Assembly (NCBI GenBank): GCA_039821605.1
Contig: JBCBNV010000001.1
Location: 868,001-932,000, forward strand
DNA length: 64,000 nt
DNA from: CALBPI01 sp039821605
GTDB taxonomy: Bacteria > Pseudomonadota > Gammaproteobacteria > Steroidobacterales > Woeseiaceae
Reading direction: 5' to 3'
How positions within the stretch are numbered: position 1 is the first letter of the stretch; the number at the start of each line of letters is the position of its first letter. The notes beneath the pieces were generated by a model, which saw only the letters and a program-made list of their open reading frames with translations, was not told the origin of the DNA and ran no database searches. Both the position numbers and the translations under genes were made by a program. Shown here piece after piece: positions 26,579 through 34,989 of this stretch.

Positions 26579-26968
26579 ATGTCGAGCGAAATGAGCCTTG
26601 TTACGTGCCTAAACTGCCAGTACACGACGCGCTTACGCGTTGTACTGGAGCGTTGCCCCAAGTGCGGATCACTCAGCGGAATTCGCAATTCTATCTGCGT
26701 CGCAGGTCTCGAGATCTTCCCATCTGTGCAGTTCAAAGTAGAAAGGCCGAGCTACCAGGGAAAGCGCAAGTACGCCCGTGAAACGAAATCGAGCGCCGCG
26801 CATTCGGTAGCCGGTCAATTGGTTCGTGTCGACCAGTCTGTAGATCGGGAAAACGACCGGTATCGGAAGAAGGTTACGGTCGTCGACACCGGAGTGGTGC
26901 TTCGGCAGGTCGATCACCCATTGTCTGAGCACAGAGGTCGCGGGTCAGACAAGCCTCGCAAAGAATGA
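26579..26968 (+). CDS. small zinc-ribbon protein
   Basis: 129 residues. The N-terminus has two CxxC pairs (TCLNCQ and RCPKCGS) separated by 15 residues, a zinc ribbon. The C-terminal half (RVDQSVDRENDRYRKKVTVV...VVLRQVDHPLSEHRGRGSDK) has the wording of a conserved tail I associate with small uncharacterised proteins in many proteobacteria, where the end reads PLSEHRGHGSAK. That supports a real gene. A nucleic-acid or protein-binding role is the usual expectation for zinc ribbons. ATG 26579 has AGGA close upstream; ATG 26591 is possible. It reads in the same direction as the AlbA_2 pair 66 bases downstream. Confidence 0.65.
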   Translation: MSSEMSLVTCLNCQYTTRLRVVLERCPKCGSLSGIRNSICVAGLEIFPSVQFKVERPSYQGKRKYARETKSSAAHSVAGQLVRVDQSVDRENDRYRKKVTVVDTGVVLRQVDHPLSEHRGRGSDKPRKE

Positions 26969-27034
26969 AGAAGAGCCGTAACGCGCTCTCCATTACGAGC
27001 AGCGCGAGAGCCAGCGGTGCTCCTGAGACTGGAT

Positions 27035-27643
27035 ATGCAAGATCTCGAAACTCTAATAGACACGCCGAACGAATCCGAGACAGTCGAATACAAGGGATGG
27101 CTCGACCTGCATTCACGTGGCCAGAATCCAGATAGAGCAATTTTGGCGAAAGCTCTTATCGCCTTAAGAAATCATGGCGGCGGCTACGTTGTAATTGGCT
27201 TTGACGACGAAGCGAATCAGCCGCTCGCGCCACTAGCGAAACCAGAGGAATACCAAGACTTTGACGGCGACGTCGTACAAGGAATCATACGACGACATGC
27301 AAGTCCTGCATTCCACTGCGACTTGATGATCGAGAAGGGGCACCCGATTATTCAGGTGCCTGCTGGTGTGACAGAGCCGGTCATAACCGTGGGTGGAAGC
27401 CCAGACAATGGCGCAACGCTTGCCTCAGGTAAATACTATATCCGGTGCCCAGGTCCGGAGAGCCGCGAACCTCGGGATGGTCTGGAATGGAAGGCTTTGA
27501 TAGATCGCTGCGTAGCCAACAATCGAGATGAAATTGTTAACCGAATTATTCCGGTACTGCGTCAGTTGGAGGCCCTTAAGGTAATAGAAGTAGTAGAAAC
27601 CGAGGGTGCTCGGGAACGAATCGAGAACCTGCTCGATGACTAG
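27035..27643 (+). CDS. AlbA_2 (Schlafen-type) domain protein
   Basis: 202 residues from ATG 27035 (GTG 27017 adds six). The N-terminal ~110 residues show the AlbA_2 pattern: ETVEYKGWLDL, then the helix AILAKALIALRNHGGGYVVIGFDDE, the hallmark NHGGGxxVIGxDD segment of this family. The domain is related to Schlafen nucleases and putative nucleic-acid-binding regulators. The C-terminal part (DRCVANNRDEIVNRIIPVLRQLEAL...) is helical. The full-length DUF4062/helicase extensions often found on AlbA_2 proteins are missing. The stop overlaps the next start by eight bases, so both proteins are made together and probably interact. Confidence 0.75.
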   Translation: MQDLETLIDTPNESETVEYKGWLDLHSRGQNPDRAILAKALIALRNHGGGYVVIGFDDEANQPLAPLAKPEEYQDFDGDVVQGIIRRHASPAFHCDLMIEKGHPIIQVPAGVTEPVITVGGSPDNGATLASGKYYIRCPGPESREPRDGLEWKALIDRCVANNRDEIVNRIIPVLRQLEALKVIEVVETEGARERIENLLDD

Positions 27644-28301
27644 TCTTAAGGAAAAGCTGGCAAGAGGTTACTACGCCGTCGATTACCAGCTCGATGCGCG
27701 GATCGACAACCTGAATACTCTGAAAGAATGGATTCGGACGGACCAGACACGTTACACCGGCTGGCCGCCATTCGTTTGGATTGATCGTGATGGTTTCAGG
27801 CCCCGAGTGACCGGCCAGGACACACTCAGTTGCACGATCATCGATGAGAGTCGCTTCTCACGGATGCACTACGAGCGCTGGAAAGCTTCGACCAACGGCA
27901 CATTCTCCATTATCCGGGCACATGATACGGATTGCATTGAGGAATATCAGAATGCGATCGGCCTTGTCCTTCCGGTTTGGCGTATTGCCGAGCTCATGTT
28001 GCACGCAAGTCGAATGGCAACGAGATTTGAGGCCAACACAGTTCAGTTCACAGCTAGATTCACGGGTCTTGAAGGAAGAGAGTTGATATCTGCGGGTTCC
28101 AATAGACTCTTGTCACAGGGGCACGAAACGGGCGCTCCGGACTATCAGCAGACCGTGCTACTCGACGCTGCAACGATTGACGACGGGGTCGCTGCATACA
28201 CCGATGAGTTGCTGCGTCCCTTCTATCGATTATTCGAGCTTGAGCTACCCGAAGCGCTGGTTGAGGAAGAAATCGATAAGATGCGCGCAAGCCGATTCTA
28301 G
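27636..28301 (+). CDS. unknown protein coupled to the AlbA_2 protein
   Basis: 221 residues from ATG 27636, which overlaps the stop of the AlbA_2 gene. The N-terminal ~100 residues include GYYAVDYQLDARIDNLNTLKEWIRTDQTRYTGWPPFVWI, with aromatic residues suited to a compact alpha/beta domain; the rest is mostly helical with an Arg/Glu-rich end (LPEALVEEEIDKMRASRF). I recognise no family, no membrane segment and no nuclease motif. A partner or target-recognition role for the AlbA_2 protein is inferred only from the coupling. It ends convergent to the HSP90-like ATPase gene. Confidence 0.7.
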   Translation: MTSLKEKLARGYYAVDYQLDARIDNLNTLKEWIRTDQTRYTGWPPFVWIDRDGFRPRVTGQDTLSCTIIDESRFSRMHYERWKASTNGTFSIIRAHDTDCIEEYQNAIGLVLPVWRIAELMLHASRMATRFEANTVQFTARFTGLEGRELISAGSNRLLSQGHETGAPDYQQTVLLDAATIDDGVAAYTDELLRPFYRLFELELPEALVEEEIDKMRASRF

Positions 28302-28367
28302 TGACGAAATTAGTGCTGGCGGCGACGCCGAATTCAACACTTCACAATGAGAATGACATCCGGTCAT

Positions 28368-28444
28368 TAGCGTTGGCAGTCGGCCGACGCGAATTGACTT
28401 GAATGCAGAAGTTAAGGTCGCGGCCGAAGCTCGGATTAACGCTA
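28368..28444. repeat. long-spaced inverted repeat between convergent island genes
   Basis: TAGCGTT at 28368-28374 faces AACGCTA at 28438-28444, with the inner pair CGGCCG / CGGCCG also able to fold. The region lies in the 164-base space between the two convergent operons. It could act as a shared terminator; there is no T-run. Nothing else is seen in this space. Confidence 0.35.
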
Positions 28445-28465
28445 GTGATAGGGGGGGCTCTCCGC

Positions 28466-30715
28466 TCACTCTTCTGCATCAGCTTCTGTACTCCACTGTC
28501 GCGACGTTGTTAGGTCCGTTAGCTCACAATAGAGTTCGAGGCGAAGCTCCTGACTTCCGGCTGGCACCAGGTATGCTTCAAGAAAGCTTGGAATAGGAAA
28601 GTAGATTCCCTCGTGAAGTTGTTGGAGAGGGCGTTGAAGCTCCCATGCCCCACCGATAGTGCTAGCTTCGCCGTCTTTTGCAGGCGTTATCAACTGATCC
28701 AGTCTTATCTCATATTGGAACGCACTACTGATTCCGTCAGAAGTCACGTAGGTGAGTTTATTACCGACCCACACAAGACCACGGTTCTCAAGCTCGAGGA
28801 CGATGTCACCGTAGGCTTTATAACCATTGTCCGGCAGGCGAATGTAGTATCCCGCAAGGTTTGTCTCGTGCTCAGGATCAATAATCTGGAGGATTCGCGG
28901 TTTCCCTTCCTTCGGCGGCTCTACAGTTCCACTTTGCACTGTAACCGACTGAACGTCAGCCCGCCTCACTACCGTCCTCTGCCCGCTCTTTTGAATCGTG
29001 CCAATATCGTCTTTAAGCAAAACCCACAGCTCCGACCTACGTTTCGCGAGCAAATCGATGTTTATGGCACCGTCGCCAAAGAAGCGTGGACTCCATTTTC
29101 GAAGCGATCCACCAAGATACTCTCGGCAGAATCTACCGATCATTGAATATAGCAGGCTCCCAATCCCCAGGCTTTCCAGCTTAGCGACCTCACTGTGACG
29201 AACATCAACAAATACTGTGAGTTCATCGTTGCCTTTCGTCTCGTCGACAAACGCTGGCACATCTTCAGTCAATTCTCCTGCTACGACACGAAACTCACGA
29301 ATCTCATATGCCCGCGAAATATTGAACTCAAGCTCACTGAGAAAGACCTTTTCGAACCGCGTAAGATCTTCATAGCGATTGTGACATTCAATTACCCCTT
29401 CAAATGGCTGTGCTGCGCAGAATCGCAGCAGGTACTGAAGATACGCTTGCTGGCGGTGTCGTTCGTTTGGGAGTATTACCATTTGGTGCCCACGCGCTAC
29501 CATGACCTGATTTAGTGCGTGCTTTTTTTGATTTCCATAGAATACTTTCGCGCCAGACTCAGAAAGGCGACGTAGCTTGTCGAGAGCCACCGACGAACCG
29601 TCAGCGACGTCAATGACTGCTTTCCCGAGTTTGTCTATCCATCCCAGCCTTAGCACCAATGGAAAAATTCTGGCATTCTGCGCAATCCGGTTCTCGTCCT
29701 CGAGGATTAGGCTCAAAGCCACCTGTTCTACGAGACTATTGATCTGATTCAACAGAGTGGCCGTCGGAGCATCGAGCGAATCGCGCCCCGCCGTTGGAAC
29801 AAAAAGATCACTGTCCAACCGGCCGGACAAACCAAGTTGCGACGCTACTCGCGTCGTGCAGAGCTTGAAGCCGCGCTTGAGTACATTCAGAGCACCATTA
29901 ATCATTCGGAGATAGCCAACCATAGGCATCTCCTTGCCGGCTTGAACAATCGACTCAATTGCAAAAACTATATTGTGTCCGTTGTCTTCATAGGCGGATC
30001 CCTTCAGTTCAATTCCTCCGTGCTGCCACACCTGCTCGGAATCACTGATTCGCTTCAAATTCTCGCGTTCTTCCAAATCCGCGATTTTTTTTTGGGAAAT
30101 GCATTCACCGTCAAAGAACACCGGCACATCAACGTATTGCACGAAATCCCTCAAATACGTCTTTAGCTGATTCAAGTCTGGAACGTCAATCAGAGTTCCG
30201 ATAACAACTGTGCCTTGCGGATCGGCGAGCGGTGACTCAGAAACAATTACATCCGGAATACTCGCTTCTGCTTGGTCAATATCCTTGCGTGTCAGTCTAG
30301 TGGACGTACCGTTCGATTCATCTAGACGCTTTGAGACAACTTCCAAGACGTCGCAGACACCAAAGTTTGCAAACCCACCAATTCCGAACATGCCAACGCA
30401 TCCTGCGTCCCTCGCTTCGTCAGTGTGCTTGCCACTGGCGCCAATAGTCCAGAAGAGTCCTGCTAATTCATCGCGACTCATTCCGATTCCTCTGTCACGA
30501 ATTCGGACCTCTTTGCCATCAACCTCAACGTCAACTCTATATGCCATGTCTCTCGGAGACGCTTGGTCGCGGTAGGACTGGATGCGAGAAGCGTCCACAG
30601 CATTTTGTACGTTCTCTCGCAAGAAGGCGAACGGTGTATCGTAGATCTGCTTGGAAATTGTGTTTAACGTGTTTCCAAAGTGAATACCTGGCTTGAATGA
30701 TCCCGCGTTACTCAT
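28466..30715 (-). CDS. HSP90-like/GHKL ATPase, partner of the phosphoesterase
   Basis: 749 residues. The N-terminal Bergerat ATPase fold is complete: N box Glu34-xxx-Asn38-xx-Asp41 in ENVQNAVDAS, G1 box DRGIG (74-78) and the lid glycine loop GMFGIGGFANF (108-118). The next ~300 residues resemble the HSP90 middle domain, including the segment with SGRLDSDLFVPTAGRDSLD that corresponds to the client and catalytic-loop region of HtpG. The last ~250 residues are unrelated to HtpG and contain beta-rich stretches. HtpG itself is ~630 residues and lacks this tail. The start overlaps the stop of the phosphoesterase gene by four bases (ATGA). HSP90-like ATPases of this kind occur in bacterial conflict systems, so a sensor or activation role is inferred. 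Confidence 0.85.
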   Translation of the reverse strand: MSNAGSFKPGIHFGNTLNTISKQIYDTPFAFLRENVQNAVDASRIQSYRDQASPRDMAYRVDVEVDGKEVRIRDRGIGMSRDELAGLFWTIGASGKHTDEARDAGCVGMFGIGGFANFGVCDVLEVVSKRLDESNGTSTRLTRKDIDQAEASIPDVIVSESPLADPQGTVVIGTLIDVPDLNQLKTYLRDFVQYVDVPVFFDGECISQKKIADLEERENLKRISDSEQVWQHGGIELKGSAYEDNGHNIVFAIESIVQAGKEMPMVGYLRMINGALNVLKRGFKLCTTRVASQLGLSGRLDSDLFVPTAGRDSLDAPTATLLNQINSLVEQVALSLILEDENRIAQNARIFPLVLRLGWIDKLGKAVIDVADGSSVALDKLRRLSESGAKVFYGNQKKHALNQVMVARGHQMVILPNERHRQQAYLQYLLRFCAAQPFEGVIECHNRYEDLTRFEKVFLSELEFNISRAYEIREFRVVAGELTEDVPAFVDETKGNDELTVFVDVRHSEVAKLESLGIGSLLYSMIGRFCREYLGGSLRKWSPRFFGDGAINIDLLAKRRSELWVLLKDDIGTIQKSGQRTVVRRADVQSVTVQSGTVEPPKEGKPRILQIIDPEHETNLAGYYIRLPDNGYKAYGDIVLELENRGLVWVGNKLTYVTSDGISSAFQYEIRLDQLITPAKDGEASTIGGAWELQRPLQQLHEGIYFPIPSFLEAYLVPAGSQELRLELYCELTDLTTSRQWSTEADAEE

Positions 30716-32484
30716 TTGCGTCGCTCCGAAAGAGCGTCACGCAATTCGCGGTCGCCGGTTTGGATAACGTACTCATTGATGAGCTCGGAGATAATCGGGC
30801 TCTCTGGATATGCGGTTGCCGCGTCCAAAATCTGAATCCGAGCAGCATCTGGGTTATCAAGAGTAAGGTTCAGTCGAATTGAAAGAGCATAGAGATCGGC
30901 AGTTGCAGCACCCGCGCCCAACTCTTCCGCGCATAGCGTCTCACCGGCCCTCAGGTCTTCTTCGTCGCCGCAATTGACAATGCAATGCAACCAGTACAGT
31001 CGCGCGCGTCGCCTCGTCTCTGCGTCCTCGATTGAGATATACCTTTCCGTCAGAGGTCGTAGCTGGTCCCAGTCATTGTCTGCGAATAATTCGTCCATCA
31101 GACGTGTGGAGTACAAGAACAGCCCCTCACTTCGGCCCGCGCAAAGGCTTTCGGCATCTTTATTCATTTGTTGAATTCGATCGCGGAACCCTGAATTGTT
31201 GGCCATGAGACGGTCTACCTCACAGCAGTAGGGATCAATGCGTTCTTGGGCTCTCGATAGGACCTCTTTTTCCCCCAGTACGGTGGAATAGACCCGTAGT
31301 AGGGACGTAACACTAAGAAACTGTTCGGTCATTCCAATGAGTTCCGGGGGACCGATCTCTCGCAGTACTGAGTACATGCCGAAAACGGGTTCGTCATTGG
31401 AGAACGTAATCAGAACTTCCTCTTTGATACCCGTCAACAGGCTGGCCAAGTAGTGCTTAGCGCCGCTCAGGTTTGGATATCGACCCACAAGTGTTCGCGC
31501 GACATTGTTGGGGTCAACCGCATCGCGTCGTCCAACTGTGATTGGCTTGGTGACGGCCTCTTGCTCTTGAAACGATCCTAGAACGCTCTTGTACGAGTAC
31601 TCGGTGACACTGAAGCTTGAGTCAGCAATACTAAGCCTGACAACAGAGTAGCTGTTCTGATGTTCGCGCGTCTCGTAAGCAGCTCCAGCAGCTATAACGT
31701 GACAGGGCGTCGCGCTCAATTGAACGACGCGAGATTCCGATTGATGCAGATGACCGCGATGGACGAAATCACAGGCATCAGAGATAAGTCTCTCAACTGG
31801 CGCTTTATCGTAATCGACCAGCCAATCAAAGGGATGATGGAGTAGTCCGATCACTAGTCCGTGACTATCTTCCTTGATTAGTTCAAGGACGTTTCGCACC
31901 TGCCTCTCACCGATAACTAGCTTGCCACGTTCCTCCTCACCGCCTTCGGACAACCATGCCGAGTTGAATCCGAGAATTGCTAATTTGAATCCGTTGAATT
32001 CTATAGAAGCAACGTATCCCAATTGATCTGGTGACCGCGCGAGGCGCGATTCGTCGAAGTTTTCTTCGCAGAACTCATTGTATGCCTGGTACCGCGTTTG
32101 CAGCTGAGACAATTCGGAAGCGTCTCCAAGAAAACGATCTATAGCTGGCACGCTATTCAGTTCGTGACGTACGCCCGAAAACTGATACCTTTGAACGGAC
32201 CGGTCGATGTCGTGATTGCCAGGTACACAGAATATGAAGTCTTTGGGCACATCTGTACGCAATGCAAGTTCATTTATTAGGTCGGAAACCAGAGCGTACT
32301 CAGCAGGCTTCCCCGAAAAGGCCAAGTCGCCTGTAATCACAATGAAGTCAATCTGACCTTTTATCGACGTGCGATTCCCGATGTCATCCAACAAAGTGGT
32401 CAACACGACATCCTGAGACCATTCGGATAGACCTACCTTGAGATGAAGATCAGAAATATGCAGCCAGTTAATGACTTCTTTCAT
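30712..32484 (-). CDS. calcineurin-like metallophosphoesterase with helical C-terminal half
   Basis: 590 residues. Residues 1-~260 are a calcineurin-type phosphoesterase with all metal motifs: SDLHLK (Asp12, His14), TGDLAFSG (Asp53), PGNHDIDRS (Asn90, His91), LLHHPFDW (His216-217) and RGHLHQ (Gly244-His245-x-His247). The C-terminal ~300 residues are helical with TPR-like wording (DAETRRRARLYWLHCIVNCGDEEDLRAGETLCAEELGAG), suitable for binding a partner. The domain cleaves phosphodiesters in nucleotides or nucleic acids. ATG 32484 follows the truncated recombinase by 20 bases. The gene is translationally coupled to the HSP90-like ATPase. Together they look like an effector (phosphoesterase) and a regulator (ATPase). 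Confidence 0.88.
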   Translation of the reverse strand: MKEVINWLHISDLHLKVGLSEWSQDVVLTTLLDDIGNRTSIKGQIDFIVITGDLAFSGKPAEYALVSDLINELALRTDVPKDFIFCVPGNHDIDRSVQRYQFSGVRHELNSVPAIDRFLGDASELSQLQTRYQAYNEFCEENFDESRLARSPDQLGYVASIEFNGFKLAILGFNSAWLSEGGEEERGKLVIGERQVRNVLELIKEDSHGLVIGLLHHPFDWLVDYDKAPVERLISDACDFVHRGHLHQSESRVVQLSATPCHVIAAGAAYETREHQNSYSVVRLSIADSSFSVTEYSYKSVLGSFQEQEAVTKPITVGRRDAVDPNNVARTLVGRYPNLSGAKHYLASLLTGIKEEVLITFSNDEPVFGMYSVLREIGPPELIGMTEQFLSVTSLLRVYSTVLGEKEVLSRAQERIDPYCCEVDRLMANNSGFRDRIQQMNKDAESLCAGRSEGLFLYSTRLMDELFADNDWDQLRPLTERYISIEDAETRRRARLYWLHCIVNCGDEEDLRAGETLCAEELGAGAATADLYALSIRLNLTLDNPDAARIQILDAATAYPESPIISELINEYVIQTGDRELRDALSERRK

Positions 32485-32504
32485 TCGGATGTCTCGTGGA
32501 TTGG

Positions 32505-33041
32505 CTAGCGATCACGCTTCAATAGACCCATAGAAGCATGTTCCTCGAAGAGTTCCTCTTGAGCAATGTACTGCCTAAGCGTATCAAGGGATCGGTGTCG
32601 AGACTGATCTGCCATCTTGAACACGCTTGCCCGATTCCTCGCAGCACTGGTCAGAAACCCACTTCTAAGGCTGTGCCCAGCGTATCTTTCCCAATCCAAT
32701 CCGGCACGGCTCGCGTATTCTTTAACGACCAAAGCAACACTCTGCGCCGATAGTCGCGAATCGCCTACATCGTCACCGCGGTACATGCGTCGGAAGAGGG
32801 CGCCGCGCTCGATCTCGGCGACAGTCAGCCAGTCATTTAGTGCCTGAACCGGACAATAGGGTGACTCGGGCTGCCGAACAATCGCGATCACCTGGCCTTG
32901 TGCTTCCTGATCCGTCTTCGACTTTTGGATCGTGACTTTGAGACCTTCCTCGCGTTTCTCGAGGTTCGCGGTGTTCAGAGCCACGAGTTCGGAGCGTCGG
33001 CAGGCACCGGCAAAGCCGAAGAGGAGGATTGAGTAGCGGAC
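32505..33041 (-). pseudogene. tyrosine recombinase, N-terminally truncated
   Basis: The frame is open from just after a TAG at 33042-33044 to the stop at 32505. The 178 codons encode the catalytic half of a phage-type integrase: GACRRSELVAL (catalytic Arg I), HSLRSGFLTSAA (His-x-x-Arg), SRHRSLDTLRQYI (second His and the Tyr nucleophile). The N-terminal arm and core-binding domains are missing, and the frame begins only behind the stop, so the gene is a remnant. A GTG inside (32984) could make a shorter 159-residue product. It belongs to the integrases with the DTLRxYIxxEELF ending, found on many mobile islands. Confidence 0.8.
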
Positions 33042-33064
33042 CTAGGTTGAGTACCAGCATGTCG

Positions 33065-33080
33065 CATAATATATATTATG
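33065..33080. repeat. perfect 16-base AT-rich palindrome
   Basis: CATAATATATATTATG is a perfect palindrome just upstream of the truncated recombinase and followed by AT-rich sequence (TTAAATAAAATATAT). It lies close to the right edge of the island. It could be a binding site of a regulator or a structure left by an insertion. It is the most AT-rich spot of the region. Confidence 0.5.
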
Positions 33081-33154
33081 TTAAATAAAATATATCCACA
33101 CGCATTGATACTGGCGACCATCGTTTCTCGCTGACCCCCCGGATACGCCTCTAG

Positions 33155-33994
33155 CTAAGGTGCCGCACCACCCTTGCAGGACGCGAACGCATAGACGCCA
33201 TCGAATGCATCGTCAGGCATGTCGATGTATCCACTAAACGATGGGTACGGTGCATCTACGCAGACCTGTTTACTCGGTCGACTCAGATAGACAGGCCAAA
33301 CGATGCGGTCGGTGCGTTGCGGTAGTTGAGAGTGAGCCTTGAGTTCAATGCGGTGGGTCCAGTTGTGCTCGCCTAACGCCCCAGGTGCAGCCTTGAGCAC
33401 AAGTCCTTCCGGTATCCGCAGTCCGTCAGCCTGGTCGTAGGTCCAGAAGCCCACGGTTTCCCATTCCGATTCAATCAAAGTCGTAGTGCTATCGTCATTC
33501 GATTGCACTACAGGAACCGGTTTCTCCGGAATATCGGCAAATGCCAACGGGAACTGACCGGCTTTGAGATTGGTACTCACTACCCGGTACACCCAGGTAC
33601 CGACCAAACCACGTACCGACTTAACGGTCGTCGGCAAGATGTCCTTGTTCACGTAGCTCAACGTATACGGCTCGCCGGCTATCATGGTGTAGTTCCCAAG
33701 GGTGCCGTCCTTAGGCACCATGCGAAATTGAGTGCCGCTTTGATCCTGCAAAATGGGATAGGCAAATCCGGCCTTATAGTCTTGCGTCAGGCTGGTCGCC
33801 GTTATCTGGCACTCTGCGGACCTATCGGCGCTTACGGTGCACCAATTGACTTCCAGTCGAAATCCGCCGCTTTGAATGACGTTGCGTTTTCCTTTACTCG
33901 AACTGCTATCCAGCAACTGTGACTCTGCGCATCCAACACCGCAGAGACTAAGGACTGAAAGCAATACTGCTACACGAATACGTACTCGGTTCAT
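33155..33994 (-). CDS. lipoprotein of unknown function
   Basis: 279 residues. The signal has the lipobox GVGC (Cys22). The mature protein contains several cysteines (Cys52, Cys62, Cys261, Cys274 region) and beta-rich segments (AGEPYTLSYVNKDILPTTVKSVRGLVGTWVYRVV). ATG 33994 is preceded by GGAG at eight bases. I recognise no domain. Its GC content is between that of the island and the core, so it may be the edge of the acquired segment. Confidence 0.6.
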   Translation of the reverse strand: MNRVRIRVAVLLSVLSLCGVGCAESQLLDSSSSKGKRNVIQSGGFRLEVNWCTVSADRSAECQITATSLTQDYKAGFAYPILQDQSGTQFRMVPKDGTLGNYTMIAGEPYTLSYVNKDILPTTVKSVRGLVGTWVYRVVSTNLKAGQFPLAFADIPEKPVPVVQSNDDSTTTLIESEWETVGFWTYDQADGLRIPEGLVLKAAPGALGEHNWTHRIELKAHSQLPQRTDRIVWPVYLSRPSKQVCVDAPYPSFSGYIDMPDDAFDGVYAFASCKGGAAP

Positions 33995-34371
33995 CGTGTT
34001 GCTCTCCTTGCTATTGACAGCGCGATAGTGCCGCTAAAGAGTGCAAGAAGTTTCTGGGGGATTGCAACTGACCTCGGCGATTTCGGGCCTGTGGAAGCCT
34101 TACCGAGACTTACGGCTTGGAATCAGGCGCCCAGCACGATTTCAGGCTCGTCAATTGGCCTTAGAAGCCAGCTCAAAGGCCTATCAACGCTGCCCGTCCG
34201 CCACATGCGTACAGAGTGCGTTTTGTTTGACCAGCGCGTTGCGCGAACCCGGGGCGTAGTCCTCGTCTGTTTTTCGAGGGTGGCTGGCATCTCGATAACA
34301 CGGGTCGCGTACACGCCGACTCAGGCCCATTAACAGTGCCGCCGCTTCTAACCGGCGCAACACGGCCCCGC
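33995..34371. other. intergenic region without a recognisable gene
   Basis: The 377 bases between the two lipoprotein genes hold short open frames only, none with a signal peptide, known motif or convincing ribosome binding site. I see no hairpin with T-run. The right part serves as the 3' region of the SRPBCC lipoprotein gene. Confidence 0.4.
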
Positions 34372-34962
34372 TCAGCGCACAGAAGCGCCGGCCGCTTTAG
34401 ACTCGGCCCGTGCCTTGATCTCCGCCAGCCAGACGTCATGCAGGCGTCGTAGCTTGTTTGGCGTAAAGATCCGCTGCATGTAAGCCAGGAAGCCGTGTTG
34501 TGATTCATCGGTAATCAGTGTTGTGCCAGTTTCGGTCGGTACCAGCAGCCACGCATGGTAGCCGCGGATGACGCGGCGCTTTGACTCCCAGCTCAGCCTT
34601 GAATACGGCTCAAACTCTGTGACTCGGGATTCAAAATTGAGGCCCATGGTTTTCCAGGTGAAGAGAGCATCGGCATCCAGAACTTCGGACTCGCCCTTAA
34701 CGTCAACATTGAACGCGCCCTCGTACCAATCGGGCCAAGTCTCGGCCTGGACGATGACATTCCAGACGGTTTCTGGGGGCGCGTTGATATCGATTCGATT
34801 GTGAACGAAGAAATCTGCTTCCTTTGGTGCGTAGTCTGCAGGCCAGTTAATAGTCCCGGGCGCCTCGTTGCTGCGGGTTACCGCTTCCCCGAGGGACGCG
34901 CAACCTGTGAACAAGAGGACCAAAAACGGCACGGTCGCTATGCGGATTCTGTGTAGATTCAC
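34372..34962 (-). CDS. SRPBCC (START-like) family lipoprotein
   Basis: 196 residues from GTG 34962. The lipobox is FTGC (Cys21). The mature part is a SRPBCC/polyketide-cyclase-like domain: FFVHNRIDINAPPETVWNVIVQAETWPDWYEGAFNVDV, with the family pattern INAPPEtVW...wpdW, then RLSWESKRRVIRGYHAWLLVPTETGTTLITDESQHG and a C-terminal helix. Such folds bind hydrophobic ligands in a deep pocket. A lipid-anchored version suggests handling of a hydrophobic substrate at the envelope. It is divergent from an HxlR regulator with a clear inverted repeat between them, so it is the likely target of that regulator. Confidence 0.8.
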   Translation of the reverse strand: MNLHRIRIATVPFLVLLFTGCASLGEAVTRSNEAPGTINWPADYAPKEADFFVHNRIDINAPPETVWNVIVQAETWPDWYEGAFNVDVKGESEVLDADALFTWKTMGLNFESRVTEFEPYSRLSWESKRRVIRGYHAWLLVPTETGTTLITDESQHGFLAYMQRIFTPNKLRRLHDVWLAEIKARAESKAAGASVR

Positions 34963-34989
34963 GATTGATCCAGTTCAGTCAGTTTCATT

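Larger units (their letters stand above)
26400..33150. mobile_element. accessory island with remnant integrase (approximate borders)
   Basis: Between the export operon and the lipoprotein at 33155 the base composition drops visibly (AT-rich codons, runs such as TTTTTTTT at ~30085) and all genes are of accessory types: a zinc-ribbon protein, an AlbA_2 protein with a partner, and a phosphoesterase-ATPase pair. A truncated tyrosine recombinase lies at the right edge. I found no direct repeat that could be att sites and no tRNA, so the borders are estimates from gene content and composition. Confidence 0.6.

Noticed and set aside
28368..28444. Possible integron attC-like fold between the convergent island genes
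   Set aside because: The GTTRRRY and RYYYAAC core boxes are not present in the right places, and there is no cassette structure or integron integrase.
26360..33154. Direct repeats that could be att sites of the island
   Set aside because: I found no matching repeat at both edges by eye and no tRNA gene at either side, so no att site is claimed.
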